Positions 11,180 through 24,400 of a stretch of DNA of 64,000 bases are shown piece by piece; within the stretch, counting starts at the first letter, position 1; each line of letters begins with the position of its first letter. Both the position numbers and the translations under genes were made by a program. Below the pieces are notes generated by a model. It did no database searches. It saw nothing but the letters and a program-made list of their open reading frames with translations, and was not told where the DNA came from. The stretch spans positions 53,385,429 to 53,449,428 of the forward strand of contig CM049312.1 of assembly GCA_026874595.1 (NCBI GenBank). Direction: 5' to 3'. This DNA comes from Sipunculus nudus. Its lineage: Eukaryota > Annelida > Sipuncula > Golfingiida > Sipunculidae.

Positions 11180-11966
11180 CATTTTTGCCCCCCGCCGTCG
11201 CCGAAGGCGCCGTTGGCGGGCTTCAAAGAAATGGTGAGCGTCCGCCAGTCTTTCCATCCGTCCGTCTGTCGTGCCGTCCGTCCAGAAATGTTAACGCAAT
11301 AACTCTTAAGGAATTTAAGGTACAGTCACCAAACTTGCGGCATTAATTTACCTTATCAAGAACTAAGTCAGGTTCAAACATGGATGACGACGCATTTTTC
11401 TAGGTCACAGTGGTGAAAATGCTAAATGATTTTGATGCAATAACTCGAAAAAATTTGAGGCGCGGTCACCAATCTTGCAGCATTGATGTAGCTCATGAAA
11501 AGCTAAATCAAGTTATATAATGGATGATATTGACGCATTTTCAAGGTCACAGCGACGATAATGCTCAAATAATTTGACGCTGAACTCGAAAAAAAATGAG
11601 GCACAGTCACCAAACTTGCATCATAATTCATGGAGGGCTTTGTCAAGTTCGAATATAGATGACCTTGATGCAGTTTTCAAGGTCACAGAGGTAATCTTGG
11701 TGGGTGACCTTGACCCATCTCAGATTTCATACAGGTATTCACAACTTTTTTCCAGCTATTCCCACAACAGGCGGGGGACATACTAGATCTGTTCCCTAGA
11801 TCAATTTTTCCCTTGTCTTCTTTAAATCAAGTTTGTATTTTGTAAGTTTTCTTTCCATTTTAAACAGGTTCTTGCCAAGGGTTAAGGAAAAGTTGGGTAC
11901 CACTCGTGCAACACTTCCCTTGGGAATCATATGGCGGGGGACAGTTTGTGCCTCTAGGCCCTTGTA
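11180..11966. mobile_element. non-coding element with CCCCCCGCC / GGCGGGGGA ends
   Basis: The left end has TTTTTGCCCCCCGCCG followed by GTCCGTCC words; the right end has ATATGGCGGGGGACAG. The C-rich and G-rich ends are inverted relative to each other. Inside, a module of roughly 140 bases with the words CAGTCACCAAACTTGC and AAGGTCACAG recurs three times with drift. No transposase ORF was seen. Confidence 0.55.
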
Positions 11967-13470
11967 TCAATGAATCTTAAACTGAATTGAAGGCCAGCCT
12001 GAAAATGAATCTGAGATCCCTAAAATACCTGTAAAAAATGATATGTCATACGAGGAGGAGAATATTAAGATTTACTGATAGGGGATTATAACACAATCAT
12101 ATGTTCCAAATAATATATATTGACAGGAATGTCCCAAATTTATCATATTTCAAATGGAGGACATTCTGCCAAACTACAAAAGAAATGGCATTAGCACGGT
12201 ACATGTCAGGCCCTGAGTGTCTAAAGGTGTATGGTCACAGCTTCCACCTTGTGACGTATATTGGTATCCAATCCTCGTCGCCAGTGTGAAGTTATGCTTT
12301 CATTTCTGTTTGTACCTTCTTTAAAAAAAACAGTATGTATAGTGGCACTCGTATGTCGCTCCGCCATGACCGGAGGACCGTACATGAGAACGCAGCACAG
12401 TACACAATTGTCCTAATGGCAACCGCAGAATATATTGCCACTTTGAGTACAGGAATACCTGTGTGCCAAATCAGAATGGAGTCGACATGATTTGAATGAG
12501 GTGTTAATTATTTCTATTGGCTTTAACTATATTTGCTGTCCAGAGACAAAGCTACACTTTCAAAATTTTCAGAGTTGCATTAGAGCCAAGACAAATTAAT
12601 CAAGGTGCATACAAAGAAGTTCCTCATCACAACTCCATTGCCCTATAATATCAGCTGAGTAAAAATCCTAACTGGTTTACAGGTGAGTTTAGGGTATATG
12701 AACATCAAAATAATCAAAGACGGGTACTACCCTCATGTAAACTCAGCACGTATCATGTGGAATTATCCCCGTGCAAGCAGTATGTTGAATGAAACGAAAG
12801 TTTGGAAGGAATGTAATTAGACCAGTGCATAAGCAGTGTCGGTATACATTAATACTATTCATGCACCTGTATCAGACCTTTGTGTATGCTGCTTCATGTA
12901 TAAACGACGCTTGATGGGGAAACTGTTTTCTCATCTCTGTCTTGCATCCACTCTTCGATGATCATTATTTTTCCACCTGTCTCACGTTTCTGTCACCCAC
13001 CGTCATATTGAAATCTCTTGCACATTCAATCCATCCATTTCGGTGAACAATAGGTACATTTGCAGTTGACCGGTTGTACAGCCTTCTATATTCAGGTGTG
13101 CCAGGTCAATGAATCTTAATCTACTACCATCCATCTACTCTGTTTTCTAAAGCTTGGTGTTATTTATCTTTTTCACTTCTCCATAACTCCTGTGTGGTGA
13201 CTAGGTTGCCAGGTTACAGTGCCAAATTCAAATATATATTGTCAAACTCAGTTTGTGCCAAGAGCTCCGTTGAATATTTTAATTGTATTATCGATCTTAA
13301 TCTCCTGTTAGCTTTTCCCGCGCTGTTTCACAAATATTTTCTTTGAAATATAAAACGGAGTCCATTAATTAACATTCAAAGATCTTTTCCTCTTTTTGTC
13401 ACATGTGTCATTGATCATAGTGCCCTTAATAGTATATTAGCAATTCTTATCCCTTTTCTAACATGGAAAT
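11967..13470. other. intergenic stretch without recognised features
   Basis: No ORF with protein-like composition, no clear repeat and no RNA gene was recognised. Confidence 0.4.
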
Positions 13471-13840
13471 TCCTTGCCTCCGCCAGGAGGGTATGCGTTT
13501 GTTCCCGCTCGTGTGTGTGTGTGTGTGTGTGTTTGTTTGTTCACACCATATCCCACGCAGTCATGAATGGGATCTCATGAAATTTGGGGATGGACATAGG
13601 AAAATAGATTAGCTTTGATGTGGATCCGCGTCAAGACCAGGGTCAAGGACGGACTCCATGAATATTCACATATGTACAGTCACTTACACACGAGTGAACC
13701 TGACTATTTGGGCCGCATAGGTGGATGCAAACACGGGTTAGGGAAACTTCCGCACGAATAACCTTGGAGTATTGGCTGAATAAGAGAATGCAAACACGTT
13801 AAGACCGCCCACTAGCGGAGGCCTGCATTCCTGAAAATGC
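13470..13840. mobile_element. possible short element with GCCTCCGC / GCGGAGGC ends
   Basis: The left part reads TTGCCTCCGCCAGGAGG and the right part has TAGCGGAGGCCTGCA, giving 8-base inverted ends. It includes a (GT)n tract at about 13510-13531. The boundaries are not certain. Confidence 0.35.
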
Positions 13841-14111
13841 ATATTTCTAGTCTTTATGCGCGTTGACCGGCAACATTTCGTTTCCCGAGCAATTCTGCTA
13901 ATATATTGATATTACTTTGTCTTCTGTGTCATCTTTTAGTCAAACCTAAAGTATAATATAAACATAGCTTTTCCGTGTTTGTCTGACACAAAGTGTTGCT
14001 TAGTGGCAAATACGAGAGAGTCGTGAGCCGCTTACCAGATCGATCGACAAGTCAACTACACCAAATGCCACGTTTTGTTGTGATGATTGAACAGACAAAA
14101 CTAACTTTTAT

Positions 14112-14357
14112 GTGTCCATTGAAACTTTGGCGGATCCGGGGGGTGGGGGTGGGGGTGGGGTGGGTGGGGGGGAGGGGGGTGGTCCGGATCCCCTTTTCAT
14201 CCACCCCAACCTTTTTTAAGGGTTTCAGACAAAATTTGGCGGCCTGGAACCCCCTCCCTTTTCGGGCCTGGAGACCATTTCTTAGGAGTTTTCATTAGAA
14301 TTCCTGGGTTGGACCCCCCCCCCCTCCATTTTCCTAAATCCTGGATCCGCCCCTGGT
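14112..14357. mobile_element. small inverted-repeat element (MITE-like) with GGCGGATCC ends
   Basis: The left end carries TTGGCGGATCCGG and the right end carries CTGGATCCGCCCC, which are inverted relative to each other. G-runs lie near the left and C-runs near the right. A related fragment with the words TATCCAGGATTTTAAG is at 21262-21345. ORFs on both strands across it are by-products of the inverted repeat. Confidence 0.55.
14138..14182 (+). repeat. G-run tract, G-quadruplex candidate
   Basis: At least six runs of three or more G are separated by single T or A bases. The composition fits the usual G-quadruplex pattern on the + strand. It may simply be expanded G-rich sequence inside the small element. 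Confidence 0.7.
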
Positions 14358-15311
14358 GTAATATCAGGTGTAGACAATATAAAATATGGAAATATATATT
14401 ATAAAAATAAGCGAAATTAAAATTCACAATTCACTGTGTGCAACCACACAAGTATAAGCATTCCACGATTTTTGATTGAAAATTCATGATCCGATTTAAT
14501 TTAAATCCAGGTTAAATTTTACAGGATTATAAAACGTGGGAGAGTACAAAACCACGAACCTTGTATTCAGCATGTAGAACTTGGGGCAATACAAAATTTA
14601 AAATGATATAATTAAAACCTTTTCCCCTAGAATTTTTTCTGACTGAAACAGACATTTTTGTGATATAGCCAGTATAGCAACCATCACCATGGCTATTTTC
14701 TCCTAGTCACAGATATATAGTCACTCATCAAATTACTTCAATTTGTATATATTTTTTATTTTTATTACTGTTATTCATTATTCAGTTACATTGGTTGTGT
14801 AATGCTAATTGGGCAATTACATATGTTATGAAATATATGTTATATATATGCATCATTCTTTTCTGATTATCTATCAAACCTGGTTTTAAATTGATTTGTA
14901 ATGTCTTATAATTTTTGTCATAAACTTTTATACAACACGCAGATATAATTTTTTATATTATGGTATTTTCAGTGTATGTCACATTCACATTGACTGATGT
15001 ATGTACGATATATTGCATTTATATATATTTTGTATCACATGATCGAGCTGCTAACGTAATAGGAACTATGAATAAAAATCAATCAACCAATCATTCCTTC
15101 CCCGCAACATCGACTGCAAATAAACTTATATTATTTGAACATGGTCACACACATACACACACACATATACACAATTATGATACAAAGCCATGAAAAGGGT
15201 GTCGCAATGTGAACCCGTCAGAATAACATTTGTTTACATGCCACGCCCACTTCATAGCTCTGCATCGCGAGTACACGCGTCCGCAGACTTTCAAAAAGTC
15301 GGCCTTGAACT

Positions 15312-15327
15312 TGACCTGACTTGACCT
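15312..15327 (-). promoter_or_regulatory. perfect DR4 of AGGTCA half-sites
   Basis: On the minus strand two AGGTCA hexamers lie in direct repeat with a four-base spacer. This matches the known DR4 arrangement for nuclear receptor/RXR heterodimers. It is 1.2 kb upstream of the PI4KA start codon. Function is unproven. Confidence 0.35.
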
Positions 15328-15883
15328 ATGCCAAACGGGACTGCCCATAAACGCGTGCACGTCTGCGTGCAGTTTCGCCTACCTAAACAAGTGCCTAAAT
15401 AGCATGCGGCAAGATTTTACGGACCACAACGTCTGACCAGAAAAATTTATGTTGTGGGGTGTTTGTTAATTTGATTGTTGGAACTTAATATAATTTATGC
15501 AGGGAATAACATCAACAATATATTTTCTCACTGTTCATAGGAACATTTCATCTGTATATTACCAACATGGTGGAAAGATTGTCATAAAAACCATGTTAAA
15601 ATATGTCTGAAAATGACTAAATCTGGAGGCAATTAATGATCCGGTAAGTATACGCGTTGCAAATAGTTTATTTTTTGTAAGAAAAAGCTACATATTATTT
15701 ACCTTATTTTTATGACCCCATCTGTCATTTTAGTGCATCAACGTCATGTGTTCAATACTTGTAGAGAAAAAAATGTAAAGTCTAAAAGACGAGCAAAACC
15801 ATGCATTTTGAAAAGCAGCTATTTTGTAGTCCAGTGCAATTTATCGATTAATACTTATACTGTTAGCCTACCAATTTAGACAG

Positions 15884-15884
<1 letters not shown>

Positions 15885-15933
<49 letters not shown>
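15885..15933. repeat. (AT)n microsatellite
   Basis: Uninterrupted TA dinucleotides over about 45 bases. Confidence 0.9.
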
Positions 15934-15935
<2 letters not shown>

Positions 15936-16499
15936 AAATATTGTAATAATTTTAACCAGTCATGCCACGGTACAATAGGACTGGTACGACTTTAAATGAT
16001 TACTTTCTTACTGGGGTGCCATAACCTCCTTGATTGTTGATCTACTAACTTGAAGCAACAGGAGCCTATATGAAACTTTGTCATTAATTTTTATAAAATT
16101 ATTCCACATTATACTATCTCATTAACTAAATCAACATTCTTTGATATATCTATATATATATACGGTATAGCTGACACGTTTCTTTTGACAGTTGTGAAAA
16201 ATGGTTCCACTTTTCATGTACTATTGGTACTCCAGCATCTGGTAGAAAAAAAGTGGATTTGTCACTTGTGTAAATAGGGTACAGTTTTATAAAAATGTAT
16301 TCCACATTCAAGTTCTGCAAATATATCAGTATTCTTGATTGTTACATTGTGTACACAATTTGCGTCGGGATAATGATGTTTACAAGTCAAATTTTATATG
16401 TTCAAGACCATATTTATATTTTCTTGGTTGGCTAGTTTTTAGTGGGATTAGTATATGTACAGGCCTCAATAACTTGTCACTGACAATATATTCCTCCTT

Positions 16500-16562
16500 G
16501 GTAGAAGAAACTGCGTTCACGCAGGCGTGCACGCGTTTTAGGCAGTCCCATCTCGAACCAAC
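16500..16562 (+). promoter_or_regulatory. PI4KA 5' flank / probable 5' UTR
   Basis: This short stretch has several CpG words (CACGCAGGCGTGCACGCG) and no TATA box, and leads directly into the start codon with AAC immediately before ATG, so A is at -3. A CpG-containing TATA-less promoter is usual for housekeeping genes such as PI4KA. The transcription start cannot be placed. Confidence 0.35.
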
Positions 16563-16655
16563 ATGTCGGCGGCGGAGGAGCGGTCATTTTATTCCAACAC
16601 TTTGCTTCTGCTTGCTCGCTCCCTGGCGGCCTTGAAACCGGCACCATGGGAGAAG
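16563..16655 (+). CDS. PI4KA: PI4KA exon 1 (residues 1-31, start codon)
   Basis: The ATG at 16563 opens [10 protein letters not shown], matching the family N-terminus without the Gly-rich extension of mammals. It ends in phase 0 at GTACGT. The upstream frame offers no earlier in-frame Met fitting the family. Confidence 0.93.
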
Positions 16656-17055
16656 GTACGTTATGTATCCAATTCGTTCATAAGTTATTTTATTCTGCAG
16701 ATTTCACTCAAATTCATCGGCAAAGTTCCACCAGCACCCCACTTGCTGAGCCACAGGAGCATCACTGTGTTTTGGTTTGGACTTGTCATTTGTAAACAAC
16801 ATTGATTTAAGTTATGGATTGTTGCATTTGATATTACAAAAATGTATTTTCTAACATAGATTTGTAATATTTCAAACGTTTTAGTCCATCTTAACTGCCT
16901 TGTTCTAGTATAACTTTTTGTGATAATTCTCTCAAACTGTTGTGATAAGCCAAAACATTTGCCGCAGTGGGAGTATCACAAATAAACTTAAATCAAAATC
17001 TTAAATCAATTCCGATACTTTCAGGCAACATACCAAAAACAAGAAACTACTCATT

Positions 17056-17095
<40 letters not shown>

Positions 17096-20000
17096 TAGAG
17101 AGAGTAATAAACGGAGGCTTTTTAGCTCAGCTGACTTTCAGTCATGCTGGGCTATAGCGATGGGTTTTTGTCCGTCGTCCTTCCGTCTGTCCGTCTGGCA
17201 GGCTGTCCGTCCGTTAGCAGGGCACAAATCGTAACCGTAGGGGCTAGGGCCATGAACCCTATGCAGTCTTAGAGGTTCTAAAAAAATCTCCTTGCAAACC
17301 TGAAATTAGGTCACTGCGACCTATATTCTTGAAGTTATGGGGTGTGTTTGCACCCCACAGAAATAATTCTTTTAGCCAAAATTTTCATCCCAAACCTTCC
17401 ATCTTTCACATACAGCTCACCTACCAACATGGGAAGAACCATAATTATTTTGAGGTCACAAGGTCAAAGGTCAAGGTCATAGTACCTAATTCTTTGAAAA
17501 GCCTGTGGATGCATTTTAAACCAAACCTTTCATCCCAATTCTTTGATCTATCACATATAGCTTACCTACTAAGTGGGAGAAGAATCCTATAGATGTTGAG
17601 GTCACAAGGTCATAGGTCAGGGTCACAGGTTCCACTTTTTTTAAAAGGTTGTGGACACATTTTAAGCTAGACCTTTCATTCCAAACCTTTCAGCACTGAT
17701 ATCGCTTCTCTGCCAACAGGGGAAAAGACCTGTTGATTTTGAGGTCAAAGGTCAAGTTCACAGCATCCTCTTCTTGCGTGGAGTCATTTTCAGGCAAACT
17801 TTTCAATCTATACTTTCCATCAGTCATATATGGCTTACCTACCAATAGGGGAAGAAGCCTATAGGTGTCGAGTTCAAAAGGTCAGAGGTCAAGGTCACAA
17901 TATTCTAAATGCTTGTGAACATATTTCAAGTGAAACTGTAAACCCAACCTTCAGTCTTTCACATATGCCACATCTATGCATCACTGAATGTGATTCAAAC
18001 TTCATATTTATGGGTCTTTTTGCATGAACAAAAAACTAATTGATTTAGAGCTCAGCTGATCAGGAGGTTAAAGGTTGCAGGTCTAAGTTATTCACTCATT
18101 GGTTGCCAAGTAATTACACCCGGCCAGATGTAATTGGTTAGTAGTTACCCATTATTTAGAAAGAATCCAGTTGATATGTGGGCAAAAGGCCAAGGTCATA
18201 GGTCATATACTTATTTTGTAGACCATCTCTATTTTTCTTGTATATATAAGTTTGCACTCCAGCTGGTACATCTCACCATGTGGCTGTAATTGTGAGTGAC
18301 ACTGGTGACATATGACTCCCTTTTGTATCAGGCTATCAAGTGATAAGGCTGAGTGATAAGTACCTCGTTACTGCAAAACCAAACACTGTTGTTGGAATAC
18401 TTCAGCCAGGAATTAACACTATGAGTATAGTATTAAGGTTTAGCTACTGAATTATAAGATGATGGGAACATTTTGCAGTGTATTTTATGGAATCATAACA
18501 ATAAACTTCGTTTCCTAGATATCTGAATATTTTTATATAAATCACCACATATAAAAGCAAGTGTTTGTTCTCATAATATGTGGATGTGTACTTGATTTAG
18601 GATGGCTTTATTTTATTACAAGACTCTTAGTCATGCTTGTTGCATTTCTATTCTTTCAGGTTTTGCAGTTACCCAACCCTGCTGACCCCATTAAAAAGCA
18701 GAGTGATAATAAAAAATATTCGACCTACACTTTTACATTTGCATATCTATAAATCTGATATGAGCGCCTGAACATGCCTTTTGAATTGTTTTGGACATTC
18801 ATTACTGTAACATCATTTGGAGAATTTGCCCCAAGTTTGGTTACTTGTTGGAGGATGTGTGATATCAAATGTCAGACTTGTCAGAAATCCATTATGTCTG
18901 CCAGTTAGCCACCTTAGAAATCCTTTTTTCAGTGCAGTTTCAGTAATTTACCTTCAATTTTTGATCCGATTTAGAGAATGGTTGTTGTCTGATTTCAGAC
19001 CTGTCAGAAGTCCAAAATGGCCACCAGGCAACCATCTTTAAAATCCTTTTGATCATATTATCTCAAGAACTGTTAAAGTGAAGGCAGTTGGACGTATATT
19101 AATGTAATCTTGCAAAGGATTGGGTCAAATATTTCTTAATAAATATTATCATCATATGTGAAAGTGCAGTACAGTTGGCTTGTATTGAATAAAAAATCAT
19201 ACAGAAGCACCTGTTTCTCAATAATTCTTGCATGGATTTCCTTGATTTTTGCTATATATTTTGATCTTATATTTGCCCTTTGTGGTGTTCCTTTTGAGAC
19301 TGACTGGCATCAAGTAAGCTATGGGAATAGTTCTGGATACCTTAACAATCATACATTTTCCTCAGACCATCAATTCACTGTGTTTTAACCAGACATAGGT
19401 GATATATATTTCTGTTGTCGTAGAAGATTTCAACAAATTGGCAAATTGGTTCTTCAAAATTTGACTGGAAGTTGTGAATCTCAGCCCATGATGTCACAGG
19501 TCATGCTTGGCAGCTGAGCGTCATGACCCATGGGTCACTTGTTTATGTGTGATTAGGCCTAAATACATTGAATATTTAATACCGTAAAATCTCCACTTAA
19601 AACCGCGGTTTAATCAAGAAATTCAAAATCTTTAAAAATCAGGTTTCCTGAAAGCACTGTGCCGTTTATACTAGAAGGGTTTCCTGAATATCTTCCTGAC
19701 AGACATCGTTTTTGGGCCGGCGAGTGGGCGATAATATTGCAACTTTCGAAGGCCGTTCTTAGCAGCAGTCTCGTATGCATGGGAGCCGTGTGTAAATGTA
19801 TTATTAACGATTATTTGTTATTTATAAATTAAATATTGCTGATTAGTTTTCGTGTGATATATAACTTGTTATAAAATCTTGGTAACTGTCACCAAATGAT
19901 ACGTTTACAACAACCCTGCTGTAACACACAGCGGCCCACTTCGTTGGGCATGGTCAAGCAATATTGAAATAAAAGCCTACTTTAAACCCATTTGCAGCAT

Positions 20001-21402
20001 TATTTAGCAATGATTATTTGTTTAAAACGTAAAATGAATAAAAGCTGACATCGTTAAGAGTCACACACTGGCAGACGATCGTTTTATATTTTGAACTGCT
20101 GTACGCGGTGGGTGGTAAACAGAACAGCCACCTATTTCGTCCCAGCGTGCCTTGCGCGAACACTGCCTTGACAAAATGGCTTCCCACACGGAAACTTTCT
20201 TAAGGAAAAAAACTTGCTTACCCCGACTGGCCTATTTAATTAAACCTTTAAATCACTCGTTTTCAAGCGTCATGTTTCCTATAACGTGCATATCTCGACA
20301 AGGTAACTTCAATTACTTTTATATTTAGTTAAGTTGACCAGCGATGTTTTCAAACGCACCAGCAAATTGTGACATGGAGCGATGTCAACATACGATGTGA
20401 CGGTGATAATACCGAAGTAACCGGTGTGAAAATGATTTGAATCTTCCTAGTAATTCAGGAAAATTGAATTTTCATCAAAAATTAAGATTTCAAAATATTA
20501 CTTTTAGAATTAAAATATACAGTGACTCGAAATGGGTCAGCAGAATATTTTTTCCAAAATATAATGACAAATCAGTAGCAAACAAGAATACGGCACGGAA
20601 TATAAAATCTGTATAAACAGGCAGATGTTCACCGGCCCTTACGTCTTCCCAAACTTCATGCTTGAGTGACGCTGCAAAAAAGTGTTATGATGTGTTTAAA
20701 TAAAATGCCCAAGGAATTTTAAAGTGGACAGGAATGGCCGAGTCGCAACCTACGCGTGTTCATTTCTAGATGATAGCTTGATTGTGTCTTTTGTCAAATC
20801 ATTCCGTAGCGAAAGTTGGTGCGGTTTTGAAGGGGGGTTCTTAGTATTTGAGCCCCTCGCGGTGTCTCGCCTGGAATTTCGGTGAAGTCTGGGTGCGGTT
20901 TTAATCGGAAGTGCGGTTTTTAGTGGAGATTTTACGGTAATCAAGTATAAAAAATATTCATAACTTAAAAACGTTAGATGTTCCATTAGCGTTATTGAGC
21001 AGAAAGATTTCAATGGCATGTATCAAACGATCATAAATGTCAGAGTAAACAATTAGTAAAGGTGCCACGCAACAGGGGCACCCAAATAGCTCCCATCAGC
21101 CATGACACAGTAATTTCCGATCAGATGGGACGGCCAAGGCCTAATAGACGACCACATACCAGGCTGCCAGTGCTGTTATCAAATTGCGCTACCTAATCAA
21201 GGGCAGTGATACCGTCTTCTGGATCTAACCACAAGCTGTAAATAATTGATTGACACATATACCATTGGCGTATCCAGGATTTTAAGATGGAGGGGGCGTA
21301 AGACTAAAGTCATGTGGTGTGTGTGTGTGTGGGGGGGGGGGGTTCGTTGCATTTTAGACACGTTTCTCATGATTATCATAAAATATAAGGGTAATATGTA
21401 TG

Positions 21403-21459
<57 letters not shown>

Positions 21460-24400
21460 TAGCGGTGTGCCGATTAATCGATTAAACGATGAAGTATGCA
21501 AAGTAAAGAATCTAATCCTGTCAGAGATATGAACCAGATCAAAACGATTAAGTAACAAACAGCATCATTATGGGACCAACAATTGTCCGATGGCAAGTCG
21601 ACTTTGGATGCGGTTGATGTACATGTCAGATATACTTGGGGTCAATATTTAGATACCGGTACTAGTATATACAGCAGATTTCAAGGTAACATAGAGAGTA
21701 CACAAAAAGATCGTTTATTACAGATAAATTTTATTTTTTGGATCATCGATTGTGATTTTAAAACATATTCCAACCATTTATATACATGTGTGTGTGACAT
21801 ACATGATATACACACAAGTGTATAAGATACACCTGTTTCAGAAACAATTATAATGCGTGGGCGTTATTATACGTTGTACACTGATTTATTTCACATTCCA
21901 GGACATTAATAGGGAATAGAACGGGTTAAAAGATGTTAAACATATATAACATAACAAGATTATTGACAAAGAGGTAACCTCCTACAGAAAATTAGAATGT
22001 AAAAATTAAGTGAATCCATTTCTAGACAATTTTGGCATTAAATTCAATAGCATTCTCAATTGCCGTACCAAATGTTTGGAATAATGTCCCTGAATATATT
22101 TAACAGCAGAACAATATACATGTATTGTTGCCTTAAAATATGTTAAAATAAACACCTTTATTTTATGTAGACAACCAGATGTAACATGGCCATTTTAATT
22201 ATGAATGGTTATTATAATATTTAATTGATAAGACTTCTGGTCTCCCTTTTATGCTATAAACTTATATTCATTTAACTTAAATTATTAAATGTGATTTTAT
22301 CTGGTAATTACATACTATATGCCTGTTTAAGATATTGTATTTTTTAGCTCATGGTGTCTACTTTTTACGACTGTATTTTTTATGACTCGATTTTATATTG
22401 AACAGCGAAACTTTAATGCATGTGTTACTGCTTTATAAATTCAATCCACTCTTAAATGTTGAACTAAAATGCTATATATATGTTAAATGAATTTATAAAA
22501 GACCAACGGATTGTTCACTCTGTGTAGTAAATGTGCATGATTGTTGGTAATTTGTTGCAACAAAACAATGGGAAAACATTTGACATTATTCCAACATTAA
22601 ATAAATTTAAATAGTCCAGTTTGTAAATGCATGCATCGATTGCATAAATTTAAACCATAATATATAAGATATGTATAAGCCTAAATAAGGACCTTGCAAA
22701 ATCATATGCATAAATGTACATTCATTTAAGAGTCCAACGTGGCTCAATTACCACAAAAAAAAACTTTTTAATCAATTAATCAAATTGAAAACATAAGACC
22801 CTCTAACCATTCACAGTTGGATAAGGCCCTGGAATATTTGACCCGTTATGGAAGTAGACAAATTCTGCGTCACCGAATGTATGGGTTTCAGGAGACCGTT
22901 TGCGATGGTTATCACTCGTTTTTTTTTAATTTTCTATCGAAAATTACTTTTATTTAACTCTTAAAGATTGACATTCATATTATTTCTATATTTTACAGAA
23001 TATTTTAACATTAAGAAGGGAAATAAAGCGGTATTCCGGGGTATTTCGGTATTTAGTAGGACCCTGTCTTTCCAGCGTAAATCATGACAGTCATACAGAT
23101 TACTGATTAGTGCTCATACATGCACAACACTTGTATGTTCTCAAATATATTATTATTTATGTGAGTTATTGTAGTTAATTGCCAGTAAATTCTCATGGTT
23201 TTTGTATGTTTAAATTTGTATATGTGAGACTCGTGTGAGTATATAATTAAAATTAAGTTTACTTTATTTAGGGCAGGCCTTATTTCCATTCCCCCTTATG
23301 ATAAAAGCTGGTAAAGTCTTGAGTATTTGGGCAGTTTAAGTGACCAAAACTTGGGTGTTCATTCTTTCCAGTGATAAAGGTAGTTTAATAATTGCTTTTC
23401 TTTCTATAGACGCAATAGGGACACACTGTTACACATTTCAAGTTATTTAAACATTTAAGTTTTTCAGTTTTTATGTTGAAATGCATTTCATTTTAATGCA
23501 TTTAACATCAAAAGTTTAAAATATTAAAGATTTGCAGAGTGACCCCTGACAATTATATATTTCTTTTATATTTGCCAAAAAAATTCAAAGACATGATAGA
23601 TTTATATTTTCCTGCAATGCCAAATAAATTTTGTTGGTCTAGTTGTTTAATCAGTTTGAAAATTAATGTGTGGTTCATGAGAACTAACTTAAAGTAGCAG
23701 ATGAAGGGTGAGGAAGATTTCGACATTACTTGATAACTGGTTAAAAGTCCTTATCAGTAGGCTGTTGATACCTCATTAGTGAGCTCTGATTTTGTGTCCA
23801 TAAGCTCACACTATGGCCCTGCGCGGGCTGTAAAACTGAACCCGCACCCACCCCGCATTATGCCCTGTCAGCCTGCAGCCCACCCTGCAATCACAGAAAT
23901 AAGGTTCCTATGCAGGGGCCCGCGGGGGACCGCGGGCTGCAAACCCCCGCGGGCTGCGGGTCAAAACCGGCCCCGCGCAGGGCCCTAATTCACACTGGTC
24001 CTATCAGCTCTTGGCTCAAAATACCAGGTAAAGCCCAGACAGTTAAATTGGACCCTTGTGGGTTGTTTCATTTATTTACCATACAACTGATTTCATCTTA
24101 AACATTTTCAGTGATGTAACTGTGCTGTCAAAATAGGCAAAAATTACTAGAACATTGACTAAATGAAAAATTTAAACTATAAATGTAACATAGTGTACAT
24201 TTTCCTATATTTCCTATATAAACAATGGTTAATCTGACCGCTTAATATCATGGATTATTGTCATAATCCTGTTTATTGTCATGCTTAGAACCCTTTGCAG
24301 TGATACCAGATCGCAGTTAATATCACATCAGACGCAGACATGGCGAACAAAGAAGCCAAGAGCTCGAAAGCCGTTAGGGTATCAAACAATCACATTTCCT

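Larger units (their letters stand above)
14358..16562. other. intergenic stretch upstream of PI4KA
   Basis: Mostly AT-rich DNA without a recognisable gene. About 15200-15420 is less AT-rich, with CpG-containing words such as CGCGTCCGCAG, and about 16515-16560 is similar directly before the PI4KA start codon. No clear TATA box was identified. An AT microsatellite lies at about 15885-15933. Confidence 0.5.

Noticed and set aside
13993-14427. Overlapping ORFs on both strands with Gly/Pro-rich peptides
   Set aside because: They lie on the inverted-repeat element and its G-runs; neither has homology or splice context.
21246-21558. ORFs on both strands with Tyr-Ile repeats
   Set aside because: Produced by (AT)n and (GT)n tracts.
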